A stretch of 64,000 bases of DNA from Meiothermus sp. Pnk-1 (lineage in GTDB: Bacteria; Deinococcota; Deinococci; Deinococcales; Thermaceae): the NCBI RefSeq assembly GCF_003226535.1, contig NZ_QKOB01000001.1, forward strand, positions 62,001 to 126,000, in the 5' to 3' direction. The notes under the pieces are model-generated. The model was not told the DNA's origin. It was given only the letters and a program-made list of their open reading frames with translations, and searched no databases. Of the stretch, positions 8,230-16,397 are shown in pieces. Each line of letters opens with the position of its first letter. The stretch's first letter is position 1. The position numbers and the translations under genes are program-made.

Positions 8230-8976
8230 ATGGACCTCGGGATTGATGGGAAAGTCGCATTGGTGACGGGCGGAAGCCGGCTCATCGGCCTCGCGATCGC
8301 CCAGCGGCTGGGACTGGAGGGGGCCAAAGTGGCGATCTGCGGACGCGACTCGCAGAGGCTCGAGGAAGCCGGGCACCTCCTGCGCGAGCAAGGGATCCGG
8401 GCATTCACCTACCCCGCCGACGTCCGGGACGACGCCCAGGTAGAAGGGTTGCTCCAGGCCGTCACGGAGGAGTTCGGGGGCCTCGACCTCCTGGTCAACA
8501 ACCCCGGCGGGATCGTCAGAACCGGGCCCTTCAGCACCGTCTCGCTCGAGGAGTGGCGGCTGGGCTACGAGGTCAACGTGGTGAGCATCCTGCGGGTGGT
8601 CCGGGCCGCCCTACCCAGCCTCAAGGCGGCACCCTGGGGGCGCATCGTCAACCTGGGGGCTTTTTACGTCTCGCCAGGCACGCCGGGGCTGCTCACCGAA
8701 CTCGCCGAGAACGCCGTGGCCAAGACGTCGGTGGCGGCTTTGACGAAGGTGATGTCGGAGGAGCTGGCCCCGAACATCACCGTCAACTGCGTGGCCCCAG
8801 GGCCGGTGGGCGACGCCCATGCGATGCGGGAGATGACCCGAACCTTCCCCATTCCCAGGGCGGCCGATCCAGGGGAATTGGCCGATCTGGTGGCATTTTT
8901 GTGCTCGAGGCAGGCCGGCTACATCACCGGGCTGACCATCCCCTTCGACGGCGGCGCGAGCCGCCGTCTCGTCTAG
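8230..8976 (+). CDS. Short-chain dehydrogenase/reductase homologue with altered active site
   Basis: The 248-residue protein has the full SDR Rossmann layout: TGGSRLIG (13-20), LLVNNPGG (88-94), the structural Asn116 and the C-terminal PFDGG. Two key features differ from FabG-like enzymes. The third glycine of TGxxxGxG is Leu18. The YxxxK signature reads NAVAK, so the catalytic Tyr is Asn161, although Lys165 is kept. The usual catalytic Ser position falls on GAF (143-145). The insert between strand and helix is also about five residues longer than usual. It may bind NAD(P) without classical oxidoreductase chemistry. Its 3' end overlaps lutB by four bases in convergent orientation. Confidence 0.85.
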   Translation: MDLGIDGKVALVTGGSRLIGLAIAQRLGLEGAKVAICGRDSQRLEEAGHLLREQGIRAFTYPADVRDDAQVEGLLQAVTEEFGGLDLLVNNPGGIVRTGPFSTVSLEEWRLGYEVNVVSILRVVRAALPSLKAAPWGRIVNLGAFYVSPGTPGLLTELAENAVAKTSVAALTKVMSEELAPNITVNCVAPGPVGDAHAMREMTRTFPIPRAADPGELADLVAFLCSRQAGYITGLTIPFDGGASRRLV

Positions 8977-10364
8977 ATCCCCTCCTCCCACAACTCCCTG
9001 AAGCTCCTGGGGCTCGGCTTCAGCCCGGCCCGGCCCTCCACCCAGGCCTTGAGCACCGGGACTACGGTGTTGTCGAGGGCTTTCTCGGGCAGCAGGCGCA
9101 GGGCTTTGGCGGCCAGGCGGTAGGCCCAGGGGCGGGTCATGGCCAGGGCGTAGCCCTGGATGGCGGCCTTTTCGAAGCGGGGGGTGAGGCCCTCCTCCAC
9201 GGCGCGGTGGCGCCAGGTGAGCAGCAGCTTGGGGATGGGGATCTTCACCGGGCAGGCCTCGTAGCAGGCCCCGCACAGCGAGGAGGCGTAAGGGAGGGGT
9301 TTGGTGTTCTCCAGGCCCACCAGCCCCGGGCTCAGCACCGCGCCGATGGGGCCGGAGTAGACGTAGCCGTAGGCGTGGCCACCGGTCTGGCGGTAGACCG
9401 GGCAGGCGTTGAGGCAGGCCCCGCAGCGCACGCAGCGCAGGGTTTCCCAGGCTTCTTCGTCGGCCAGGACGCTGCTGCGCCCGTTGTCCACGAAGACGAC
9501 GTGGACCTCCTCGGGGCCATCCGGTTCGCTCGAGCGGCGGGGGCCCTGGATCAGCGAGACGAAGGTGCCCAGGCGCTGGCCGGTGGCAGCGCGGGCGGTG
9601 AGCGAGAGGAACACCGCGAGGTCAGAGAAGCGGGGCAGGAGCTTCTCGATGCCCACCAGCGCGACGTGGAGGCGGGGGGCGGAGGTGGAGAGGCGGATGT
9701 TGCCCTCGTTCTCGATGAGGGCGATGGTTCCGGTCTCGGCCACCATGAAGTTGGCCCCGCTGATGCCCATCTCGGCCTCGAGGAAGCCCTGCCGCAGCAG
9801 CTTGCGGGCCGCCGCCGCCAGGGCATCGGGCGCGGCGTCGAGGGGGGTGCCGAAGCGCTCGTGGAAGAGCCGGCGGATCTGCTCGAGGCCTAAGTGGATG
9901 GCCGGGCCGACGATGTGGCTGGGGGGCTGCTCCAGGAGCTGGATGATGTACTCGCCCAGGTCGGTCTCGAGCACGCTCACGCCCAGGCTCTCGAGCAGCG
10001 GGTTGATGCCCAGCTCCTCCGAGAGCATGCTCTTGGCCTTGACCACCCGCTTCACGCCCCGCTCGCGCACCAGCGTGGCCACGATGCGCTGGGCCTCCTC
10101 GGCGTCTTCGGCCCAGTGCACCTGGACACCGTTGCGCTTTAGCGCAGCTTCGGCTTGCTCGAGGTAGTGCTCGAGGTTCATCAGGACGTGGTTTTTGACC
10201 CCTTCGGCGAAGTGGCGCCACTGCTCGGAGTCCACCTCGGCATAGGCCGCCCGGCGCTTGGCGTCGAAGCTCAGGGTGGCCCCCGTCACCGACTCGCGCA
10301 CCTGGGGCTCTTCCCGGATGACCCGCGCCGCTTCCTTGGGGTATTCGTTGGATCTAACCTGCAT
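8973..10364 (-). CDS. lutB: Lactate utilisation iron-sulfur protein B
   Basis: The 463-residue protein has an N-terminal LUD region (about 60-300, with VAETGTIALIENEGNIRLST) and a ferredoxin-like C-terminal part. That part holds two clusters, CxxCxxCxxxCP at 311-321 and CxxCxxxCP at 364-371. This is the LutB arrangement for the L-lactate dehydrogenase iron-sulfur complex. The ATG at 10364 follows GAGGAGA, which itself contains the lutA stop codon, so the two genes are translationally coupled. Confidence 0.93.
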   Translation of the reverse strand: MQVRSNEYPKEAARVIREEPQVRESVTGATLSFDAKRRAAYAEVDSEQWRHFAEGVKNHVLMNLEHYLEQAEAALKRNGVQVHWAEDAEEAQRIVATLVRERGVKRVVKAKSMLSEELGINPLLESLGVSVLETDLGEYIIQLLEQPPSHIVGPAIHLGLEQIRRLFHERFGTPLDAAPDALAAAARKLLRQGFLEAEMGISGANFMVAETGTIALIENEGNIRLSTSAPRLHVALVGIEKLLPRFSDLAVFLSLTARAATGQRLGTFVSLIQGPRRSSEPDGPEEVHVVFVDNGRSSVLADEEAWETLRCVRCGACLNACPVYRQTGGHAYGYVYSGPIGAVLSPGLVGLENTKPLPYASSLCGACYEACPVKIPIPKLLLTWRHRAVEEGLTPRFEKAAIQGYALAMTRPWAYRLAAKALRLLPEKALDNTVVPVLKAWVEGRAGLKPSPRSFRELWEEGI

Positions 10365-10375
10365 GGGGATTCTCC

Positions 10376-11116
10376 TCAGGCGTCTTGCGTTCTGCGGTTT
10401 TGCGCTGCTTCCCAGAGCACCGCGGCCAGCGGCTTCACGCAGAGGGGCAGCCCGCGGTTGTGGATGCGGCCCGACAGGTGCAGCAGGCAACCGCCGTCGG
10501 CGCTGGTGAGCACGTCGATCTCGGGCAGGGTCGAGAGCTTGCGGTCGGCCATGCCCAGCGACACCTCGGGCAGCTTGACCGAGAACAGCCCGCCGAAGCC
10601 GCAGCACTCGGTGGCGGCGGGCCAATCGACGATCTCGGCTCCGGCGCTCCGCAGCAGGGCGATGGGCTCGTCCTTGAGGCCCAGCTCGCGCAGGGCGTGG
10701 CAGCCGTGGTGATAGGCGATGCGCTGCCCGGCGAGGCCCTGTCCCAGCCGGGTGATGCCCAGCACCCTGACGATGAACTCGGCTAGTTCGTAGCTCTTGC
10801 CGCTGAGGCTGCTGGCGCGGGCGAACATCCTGGGGTTGTCGCGGTAGAGCTCGGGGTAGAAGGCCCGCAGCATGGTGGTGCAGGAGCCCGAGGGCAGCAC
10901 CACGTAGTCGGCGTCCTCGAACACTCCCAGGGTGTGCTCGGCCATCTGGCGGGCCTCACTCCAGTAGCCCGCGTTGTAGGCGGGCTGGCCGCAGCAGGTC
11001 TGGGCTGGGGGAAAGTCTACCTCTACCCCCAGGTGCCGCAGGAGCTTGACCGCCGCCACCCCGGCTTCGGCGAAGAACTGATCGGCCAGACAGGTTACGA
11101 AGAGGGCTACCCGCAT
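10376..11116 (-). CDS. lutA: Lactate utilisation iron-sulfur oxidoreductase A (CCG domains)
   Basis: The 246-residue protein carries two cysteine-rich CCG motifs: TCCGQPAY near residue 40 and ECCGFGG in the C-terminal half. These bind the non-canonical iron-sulfur cluster found in LutA, GlcF and HdrB. The ATG at 11116 lies ten bases after TATACT, so the operon starts with little or no leader. The last ten residues (AAQNRRTQDA) are encoded by a copy of the heptad repeat, which extends the reading frame to the coupled lutB. Confidence 0.93.
   Translation of the reverse strand: MRVALFVTCLADQFFAEAGVAAVKLLRHLGVEVDFPPAQTCCGQPAYNAGYWSEARQMAEHTLGVFEDADYVVLPSGSCTTMLRAFYPELYRDNPRMFARASSLSGKSYELAEFIVRVLGITRLGQGLAGQRIAYHHGCHALRELGLKDEPIALLRSAGAEIVDWPAATECCGFGGLFSVKLPEVSLGMADRKLSTLPEIDVLTSADGGCLLHLSGRIHNRGLPLCVKPLAAVLWEAAQNRRTQDA
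10380..10408 (-). repeat. Heptad repeat copy inside the 3' end of lutA
   Basis: On the plus strand the units GCGTCTT (10380-10386) and GCGTTCT (10387-10393) are followed by an 8-base variant starting GCGG and then GCGCTGC. Read on the minus strand, the copy forms the last codons of lutA, ending just before its stop codon. Confidence 0.65.
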
Positions 11117-11186
11117 GGATAGGCTGAGTATACCGCCTCTTAGCCCAGCGCCGCCGGGCAGGGGGCGTAGAATGATAGCCGTGTTG

Positions 11187-12056
11187 ATGCGACCCACCGA
11201 ACTCTATGCCGATATATGGCGGCCTTACCCTGTTGGCCCCGACCACACCGTGGTAGGAAGGGTTCTGGTGGCCAAGGACTTCTACAGCCCAGAGCTGGAC
11301 AACCACCGGGATCTTCTGGTGTACTTACCTCCCTCTTACGGTAGCGATGGGCGGCGCTACCCGGTGCTGTACATGCACGATGGGCAAAACCTCTTCGATA
11401 ACTACACCAGCTACGTGGGCGAGTGGCGCGTAGACGAGACCATGGAGGGGCTGGCCAAAGAGGGCCTCGAGGCCCTCGTGGTGGGCATACCCAACGCAAG
11501 GGCCGAGCGCCTTCGCGAGTACAGCCCCTTTCCCGATCCTGAGCACGGCGGGGGCAAGGGCGAAGCCTATCTGGCGTTTATCGTCGAGACGATCAAGCCC
11601 CGGATCGACCGGGATTTTCGTACCCTGCCCACCCGCGAGCATACCTATGTGATGGGCTCGAGCCTGGGCGGCCTGATCAGCCTCTACGCCCTATTCCGTT
11701 ACCCCGAGGTGTTCGGGGCGGCGGGGGTGGTGAGCCCGGCTTTTTGGTTTGCTAACCGCGCCATCTTCGACTATGTGGAGGGGCATGCGAGGGTGCCGGG
11801 GCGGGTGTACATGGATGTGGGGTTCAAGGAGGTAACCCGTTCCGAGGTCTCGAGCCGCCGCTACCTGGCCGAGGTGCGCCGGATGCACCGACTCTTGCAG
11901 CATAAAGGGCTGCGCCCCGGCCCCGATTATCTCTACGTGGAGGACCGTCAAGGCCAGCACAACGAGTCCGACTGGGCCCGGCGGCTGCCGGGGGCGTTGC
12001 GCTTCCTGCTGGGTAGGAGCGTTGGGGCGTCAGTCCTCTTCGATGTCGCTCAATAG
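11187..12056 (+). CDS. Esterase-like alpha/beta hydrolase (enterochelin esterase family)
   Basis: The 289-residue protein fits the esterase D/Fes family. It has YPVLYMHDGQNLFD, which supplies the oxyanion region, the nucleophile elbow GSSLGG, and a late Asp and His (a His in GQHNESDW). No signal peptide is present, so it should be cytoplasmic. The chosen ATG at 11187 is 13 bases after TAGAAT; a GTG at 11181 would be a strictly leaderless alternative. Its end overlaps the convergent histidine kinase gene by 27 bases. The substrate is unknown. Confidence 0.85.
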   Translation: MRPTELYADIWRPYPVGPDHTVVGRVLVAKDFYSPELDNHRDLLVYLPPSYGSDGRRYPVLYMHDGQNLFDNYTSYVGEWRVDETMEGLAKEGLEALVVGIPNARAERLREYSPFPDPEHGGGKGEAYLAFIVETIKPRIDRDFRTLPTREHTYVMGSSLGGLISLYALFRYPEVFGAAGVVSPAFWFANRAIFDYVEGHARVPGRVYMDVGFKEVTRSEVSSRRYLAEVRRMHRLLQHKGLRPGPDYLYVEDRQGQHNESDWARRLPGALRFLLGRSVGASVLFDVAQ

Positions 12057-13358
12057 GGGTAGGTACACGGTAAAGCGGGTATCCCCCGGCTTGGAAGTGA
12101 CCTCGATCTTGCCCCCGTGGGCCATGGCGATCTGCCGGGCGATGGCCAGCCCCAGCCCGGTTCCGCCTTGGGGACCGCGGGCAAAGCGCTGGAAGAGCCG
12201 GGGCAGGATCTCCGGGTCGATGCCGGGACCGTCGTCGCGCACCGCGAACACCGCCCAGCCTTCGGGGGGGGTGCCCTGGGTAGGGGGTAGGGTCTCGAAC
12301 GGGTCCAGGTTTTCCCGCCAGGCCATGACCCGCACCCCCTGAGGGCGCTCGGCGGCCCGCACCGCGTTGGAGATGAGGTTTCGCGCCAGTTGCATCAACC
12401 GGTCGGGGTCGCCCAGCACCTCCAGGTCTTCCTCGGGGAGGCGCAAGGTCACGCCGGGGTATTCCTGCACCACCTGCCTGAGCACCTCTCCTAAGCTCAC
12501 GATGTGGGCGTTCACACTGCGCTCGGCCTCGCCCCGGGCCAGGGCCAAGAGGTCGCCCACCATGCGGGTCAGGTGCTCGGTGGTGCGTTTGGCCCCCTCG
12601 AGCGCGCTTTGTTCAGCCGGGTTGCGGGAGAGGCGCTCGAGGTAGCCGGTGAGCGAAGTCAGGGGGGTGCGCAGTTCGTGCGAGACCTCGGCCAGGAAAG
12701 CCCGCTCGCGCTCGCGGGCTTCGCGCACCGCAAAGAGCAGGCTATTCACCCGGTCCACGATGCGCCCTAGCTCGTCGGGGGGGCCGGGGTATCGGACCTC
12801 CGAGAGGTTTTCCGGCCCCCGGTTCTGGATGGCTCGGCTAGCCTCCTGCAAGGGGCGCAGGGTGAGCTGGGAGGTCACGATGATGAGGAGCACCCCCACC
12901 GGCAACAAGAAGAGGAGGCTCAGGGCCACGCTGCGCGCCACCTGGTCGGAAAGCGCGTAGATGTAACCGATATCCTGACTGAGCGCGATGGTGCCGAAGG
13001 AGACCCGCTGATAGGCGGCGATGAAACGCAGGCTGGTGTAGATGCGCGGGCTGTTCCCGGCGGTGAGGATGACCTCTTGGGGGATGATCTGCTCGGGGTT
13101 ATCCTCGCGGGGAAGAAAGCGGTGGCCCGTCAGGTCGTAAAAGCTGACGTTGATGTTGCCGGTACCCTCTAGAGGAGCCGTCCCGGTGAGCCCGGCGGAG
13201 TAAAACTTGGCCAGCTGCTCGGTATCGTGGAGCAGAGCGTTCTCCACATAGGCGAAAAGGCCCCGGGTGACCCCTACCTGAGCGGCTAGGGCTGCCAGGA
13301 GCACCAACATGCCCCAGACGATGGTGAAGATGAGGGTGAGCCGGACGCGGAAGGACAT
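12030..13358 (-). CDS. Sensor histidine kinase (HAMP, HisKA, HATPase)
   Basis: The 442-residue kinase has two membrane segments (about 8-30 and 145-168) flanking a periplasmic sensor of roughly 110 residues. A HAMP segment follows, then the H-box SHELRTPLTSLTGYLERL. The ATP-binding domain contains NLISNAVRAAE, DDGPGIDPE and the GTGLGLAI lid. It is 74 bases downstream of the response regulator gene and is its presumed partner. The stimulus is unknown. Confidence 0.94.
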   Translation of the reverse strand: MSFRVRLTLIFTIVWGMLVLLAALAAQVGVTRGLFAYVENALLHDTEQLAKFYSAGLTGTAPLEGTGNINVSFYDLTGHRFLPREDNPEQIIPQEVILTAGNSPRIYTSLRFIAAYQRVSFGTIALSQDIGYIYALSDQVARSVALSLLFLLPVGVLLIIVTSQLTLRPLQEASRAIQNRGPENLSEVRYPGPPDELGRIVDRVNSLLFAVREARERERAFLAEVSHELRTPLTSLTGYLERLSRNPAEQSALEGAKRTTEHLTRMVGDLLALARGEAERSVNAHIVSLGEVLRQVVQEYPGVTLRLPEEDLEVLGDPDRLMQLARNLISNAVRAAERPQGVRVMAWRENLDPFETLPPTQGTPPEGWAVFAVRDDGPGIDPEILPRLFQRFARGPQGGTGLGLAIARQIAMAHGGKIEVTSKPGDTRFTVYLPLLSDIEED

Positions 13359-13432
13359 GACCGAAGCTCGGCGCAGAACTGCGGAAGCCCGTCTATTGTA
13401 AGCGTTGGGCGTATCGCGCGTTGCGCTGAGCG

Positions 13433-14107
13433 CTATTCTTTTTCCCGCTGCCGCAGGGCGTACCCTACCCCGCGCACGGTGCGCAAATAGCCGTAGGCCC
13501 CGGCTTCACGCAACTTGGAGCGCAGGTTGGCGACGTGCACATCCACCACATTGGAGTCGCGCTCGAGGCTGCGGCCCCAGAGGTGCTCTTCGATCTCCAC
13601 GCGGCTGAATACCTTGCCGGGGCGAGTGCATAGAAGCGAGAGCAGCTCGAACTCTTTGGGCGAGAGCCGCACTTCCTGACCCTCGTAAAAGACCTGGCGC
13701 TTGGAGAGGTGGATTTCGAGCCCTCCGATGGTGACCTGTTCGCCCCCCTCGCGGTGGCGCAGCTGCACCTGGATGCGGGCCAATAGTTCGGCGGGGTGAA
13801 AGGGCTTGACGATATAGTCGTCAGCTCCCTCCGAGAGCAGGGTGACCTTGCGCTCCACGCTGTCGGCGGCGGTCAGCACGATGATGGGCACCTCCGCCCC
13901 AACCCGAATGCGCCGCGCCACCTCGCCTCCGTCCAGATCGGGCAGTCCCAGATCCAGGATGACCAAGTCGGGGGGGGCTTCGCGTAACCGCACCAGGCCC
14001 GACATGCCGCCGGGTGCCCAGTCCACCTCGAACCCCGCGTCCCCCAGCTCGAGCTGGAGGAGATGGGCGATCTCCGGGTCGTCCTCGATCAGCAGGATGC
14101 GCTTCAT
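13433..14107 (-). CDS. OmpR/PhoB-family response regulator
   Basis: The 224-residue protein has a receiver domain (IEDDPE acidic pocket at 7-12, phospho-acceptor in VILDLGLPDLDG, and KPFHPAELLARI). A winged-helix effector domain of the OmpR type follows, with LSPKEFELLSLL and SNVVDVHVANLRSKL. The ATG at 14107 overlaps the stop of the upstream small gene (ATGA) and has a GGAGG site. It acts with the downstream histidine kinase. Confidence 0.95.
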   Translation of the reverse strand: MKRILLIEDDPEIAHLLQLELGDAGFEVDWAPGGMSGLVRLREAPPDLVILDLGLPDLDGGEVARRIRVGAEVPIIVLTAADSVERKVTLLSEGADDYIVKPFHPAELLARIQVQLRHREGGEQVTIGGLEIHLSKRQVFYEGQEVRLSPKEFELLSLLCTRPGKVFSRVEIEEHLWGRSLERDSNVVDVHVANLRSKLREAGAYGYLRTVRGVGYALRQREKE

Positions 14108-14463
14108 CGTTCCTCCGGTAACACTTTGCCATCCGGCAAACTCAGCCGGTAGGTGCGGGTCAGCAACTCGTTCAAGCTGATCTGACCCCCTTCGACATTC
14201 AGCCATACATCACCCCTGGGGGCGCTCAGTCCACTATAGATGTAGGGTTTACCCCCAGTTTGGATAAAAAGCAGGATGTCCCGGGCAATGGGTACGCTGA
14301 CCCCCTTGGCCCTGGCCACCAGGCGCCGGTCCTCGGAGACCACATACGAGGCGTAGACGGTACGCAGGTCCGGGGACACCAGCCGCAATTCGCTCCCCGG
14401 AGGGATCCAGGGGAGGCCGGGGAGCGGCGCCAGCGAGAGAAGCACCAGAAAGAATACGCGCAT
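14104..14463 (-). CDS. Small exported protein in the two-component operon
   Basis: The 119-residue product begins with a clear signal peptide (FFLVLLSLAPLPGLPW) and continues as a mostly beta, charged domain of about 100 residues, including TGGKPYIYSG. I recognise no family. It is the first gene of the operon and overlaps the response regulator by ATGA. It may therefore be a periplasmic accessory or ligand sensor of the kinase, but nothing in the sequence proves that. A CATACT box lies ten bases before its ATG. Confidence 0.7.
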   Translation of the reverse strand: MRVFFLVLLSLAPLPGLPWIPPGSELRLVSPDLRTVYASYVVSEDRRLVARAKGVSVPIARDILLFIQTGGKPYIYSGLSAPRGDVWLNVEGGQISLNELLTRTYRLSLPDGKVLPEER

Positions 14464-14739
14464 CTAGGCCCTCAGTATGTGCGCAGACCTCACGGCCTGG
14501 GGATGGGAAGACGGTAAAGGAAGATTAAGCCTTAAGCTTTCCCCTCAAGCAGACAAACTTCCACCGACACGCTAAGAAAGCTACCCTATTCCAAATCGCT
14601 TAATCAAGCCTAGGGCTTCTTGCTCAGGAATCTCTCATGCTTGTTGGCCCCCCGTGGAAGCGGAGGGGTTTTATTGAAGTCCGCCCAAAGCACCCCTGGG
14701 TGCGAGCAAGAGCTATCCAGCCTGTCCGCTTTTGGGATT
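14464..14739. other. Intergenic region between the sugar kinase and the two-component operon
   Basis: I see no gene here. The 14520-14620 part is AT-richer and contains the close repeat TTAAGCCTTAAGC, which could be a regulator site upstream of the two-component operon. A weak GC hairpin near 14645-14664 is followed by TTTT on the plus strand, but no plus-strand gene precedes it. Confidence 0.4.
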
Positions 14740-15672
14740 TCAATTCTGCTCCCAGGCTACCTCCTCCCGCCAGGGCGGGTCGGCTCCAGGGCGGGTACAA
14801 GTGATGGCTGCGACCTGCGCCGCAAAGCCTAGGAGCTGGCGGACTTGCTCGCTCGAGAGGGCCTCGAGGGCCGCTCGCGACAGCGCACCCGCCCGCCACA
14901 GCCAAGCGAGCAAGGCCCCCATGAACGCATCCCCCGCCCCGACGGTATCGGCGACGGTGACCGGGGGGGCCGCGACCTGCAGGGTCTCTTCTCCCCGCTG
15001 GGCAAAAGCCCCGCGTCCACCTTGGGTTACGATCACCAGGACGGGGCCGTAGCCCCTCCACCCGGCGGCGATCTCCTCCAGGGCCTGGCCTGGGTAGAGC
15101 CACTCCAAATCAGCCTGGCTGACCTTGACCAGATCCACTTGCCGGAGCCAGCCCTCGAGCTTGCGCAGGTAGGCGGCCTTGTCGGGGATCAAAAAGGGGC
15201 GCACGTTGGGGTCCAGGCTGACGAGGCGCTGGCCCGCCTCGCGGGCCAAGAGGCCCTCGAGGGTGGAAGCGGTCGGTTCCAGCAGCAGCGAGATCGAGCC
15301 CAGGTGCAGCGCGGCGCCCGGGGGAAGTGCGCTGGGCAGATCCTCGGGCCGGAGCAGGGTGTCGGCGGTGTTTTGGCAGTAGAAGGAGAAGAACTCACCC
15401 CCTTCGGTGGGGGTCACCAGGGCCAGGGTGGTGAGTTCGGGGCCTTCCACCACGTACTCGAGGCCCACCCCGCTCTGGCGGATATGGGCGCGCAATAGCT
15501 GCCCGAACCCGTCGCGGGAGATTCGCCCTAAAAACCGCACCGGCGCCCCCAGGCGCCCCACCCCCACCGCCACGTTGTAGGGCGAGCCCCCGGGGTGGGG
15601 GATATAGGCCAGCCGCCCCTCTACTCGGGTGGGGCTCAGGTCAATCAGCGCCTCACCGGCGACGACGATCAT
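14740..15672 (-). CDS. PfkB-family sugar kinase (fructokinase-like)
   Basis: The 310-residue protein has both PfkB signatures: the N-terminal GGSPYNVAVGVGRLGAPVRFLG, which binds sugar, and the C-terminal DTVGAGDAFMGALLA with the catalytic Asp. The phosphate acceptor is probably fructose or a related sugar. It overlaps the upstream transaldolase-like gene by ATGA, so the two act as one unit. Together they suggest phosphorylation of a ketose and interconversion of sugar phosphates. Ribose or 2-keto-3-deoxygluconate are alternative substrates. Confidence 0.9.
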   Translation of the reverse strand: MIVVAGEALIDLSPTRVEGRLAYIPHPGGSPYNVAVGVGRLGAPVRFLGRISRDGFGQLLRAHIRQSGVGLEYVVEGPELTTLALVTPTEGGEFFSFYCQNTADTLLRPEDLPSALPPGAALHLGSISLLLEPTASTLEGLLAREAGQRLVSLDPNVRPFLIPDKAAYLRKLEGWLRQVDLVKVSQADLEWLYPGQALEEIAAGWRGYGPVLVIVTQGGRGAFAQRGEETLQVAAPPVTVADTVGAGDAFMGALLAWLWRAGALSRAALEALSSEQVRQLLGFAAQVAAITCTRPGADPPWREEVAWEQN

Positions 15673-16322
15673 CGGTTCACCTCGCTCGCGGCATTTTCAA
15701 AGCTGCGGGTGGCCTCGAGGGTCAGAGGCTCCTGGAATAGCCGCTCGGCGATGCTCGGCGATACGGTGGCGCAGCGCACCCCCGCCTGGGCCAGGCTGAC
15801 CAAATCGGCGGTGGAGCGGATCGAAGCGGCCAGGATCTCGGTGGAAGAGCCAGTCTGGCGCAGGGCATGGGCCATCTGGGCGATGACCGCGTGGCCGTCG
15901 CGCCCGCTGTCGTTGATGCGGCCCAGATAGGGAGCTACGTAAGCGGCCCCCGCCGCCGCGGCCAGCAGGGCCTGGAAGGGGGCGTAGACCGCGGTGACGC
16001 AGGTCCGAACCCCCTCGGCGGCCAGCCGTGAGGCCACCGTGAGCCCCTCGCGGGTGGCGGGCAGCTTGACCACCACCCGGGGGTCCAGCCGGGCCAGCTC
16101 GCGCCCCTGTTCGAGCAACGGCTGGGTCTCGCCCCCCCAGCTTTGGAAGTAGACCTCCCGCGCTCCCCGCTCCAGGACACCCTCGGCGAACGCCGAAAGC
16201 TGCCTTTTGCCCAGGCCCGCCTCCCGCAGCAGCAGGGGATTGGTGGTCACCCCGTAAAAGACACCGGTCTCGAGCAGGGGGGAGAGGCGCTCGAGGTCGG
16301 CGGAGTCCAGGTAGAGCTTCAT
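15669..16322 (-). CDS. Transaldolase / fructose-6-phosphate aldolase family protein
   Basis: The 217-residue length is typical of the short TalC/FSA class. The signatures LDSADLERL and GVTTNPLLL are at the N-terminus, the Schiff-base lysine is in VVVKLPAT (about residue 84) and the barrel is closed by APYLGRINDSGRDG. It converts sugar phosphates through a lysine-bound enamine. It is co-transcribed with, and overlaps, the PfkB kinase. Confidence 0.9.
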   Translation of the reverse strand: MKLYLDSADLERLSPLLETGVFYGVTTNPLLLREAGLGKRQLSAFAEGVLERGAREVYFQSWGGETQPLLEQGRELARLDPRVVVKLPATREGLTVASRLAAEGVRTCVTAVYAPFQALLAAAAGAAYVAPYLGRINDSGRDGHAVIAQMAHALRQTGSSTEILAASIRSTADLVSLAQAGVRCATVSPSIAERLFQEPLTLEATRSFENAASEVNR

Positions 16323-16397
16323 GGCGCTACCCCGGCGGCGCGCCGTGTAAGGAGTCCGGCAGCGGATCTCATCGCTCCGATTTTACCTCGCGCTCGG

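Noticed and set aside
8553-9893. Long open frame on the plus strand opposite lutB
   Set aside because: It is rich in Gly, Ala and Arg, has no family match and lies against a well-supported gene; such antisense frames are usual in GC-rich DNA.
12030-12056. 27-base convergent overlap of esterase and kinase as a regulatory antisense pair
   Set aside because: Short 3' overlaps are common in compact genomes and nothing else points to regulation.
14645-14668. Hairpin with TTTT as a terminator on the plus strand
   Set aside because: No plus-strand gene lies upstream and the stem has mismatches.
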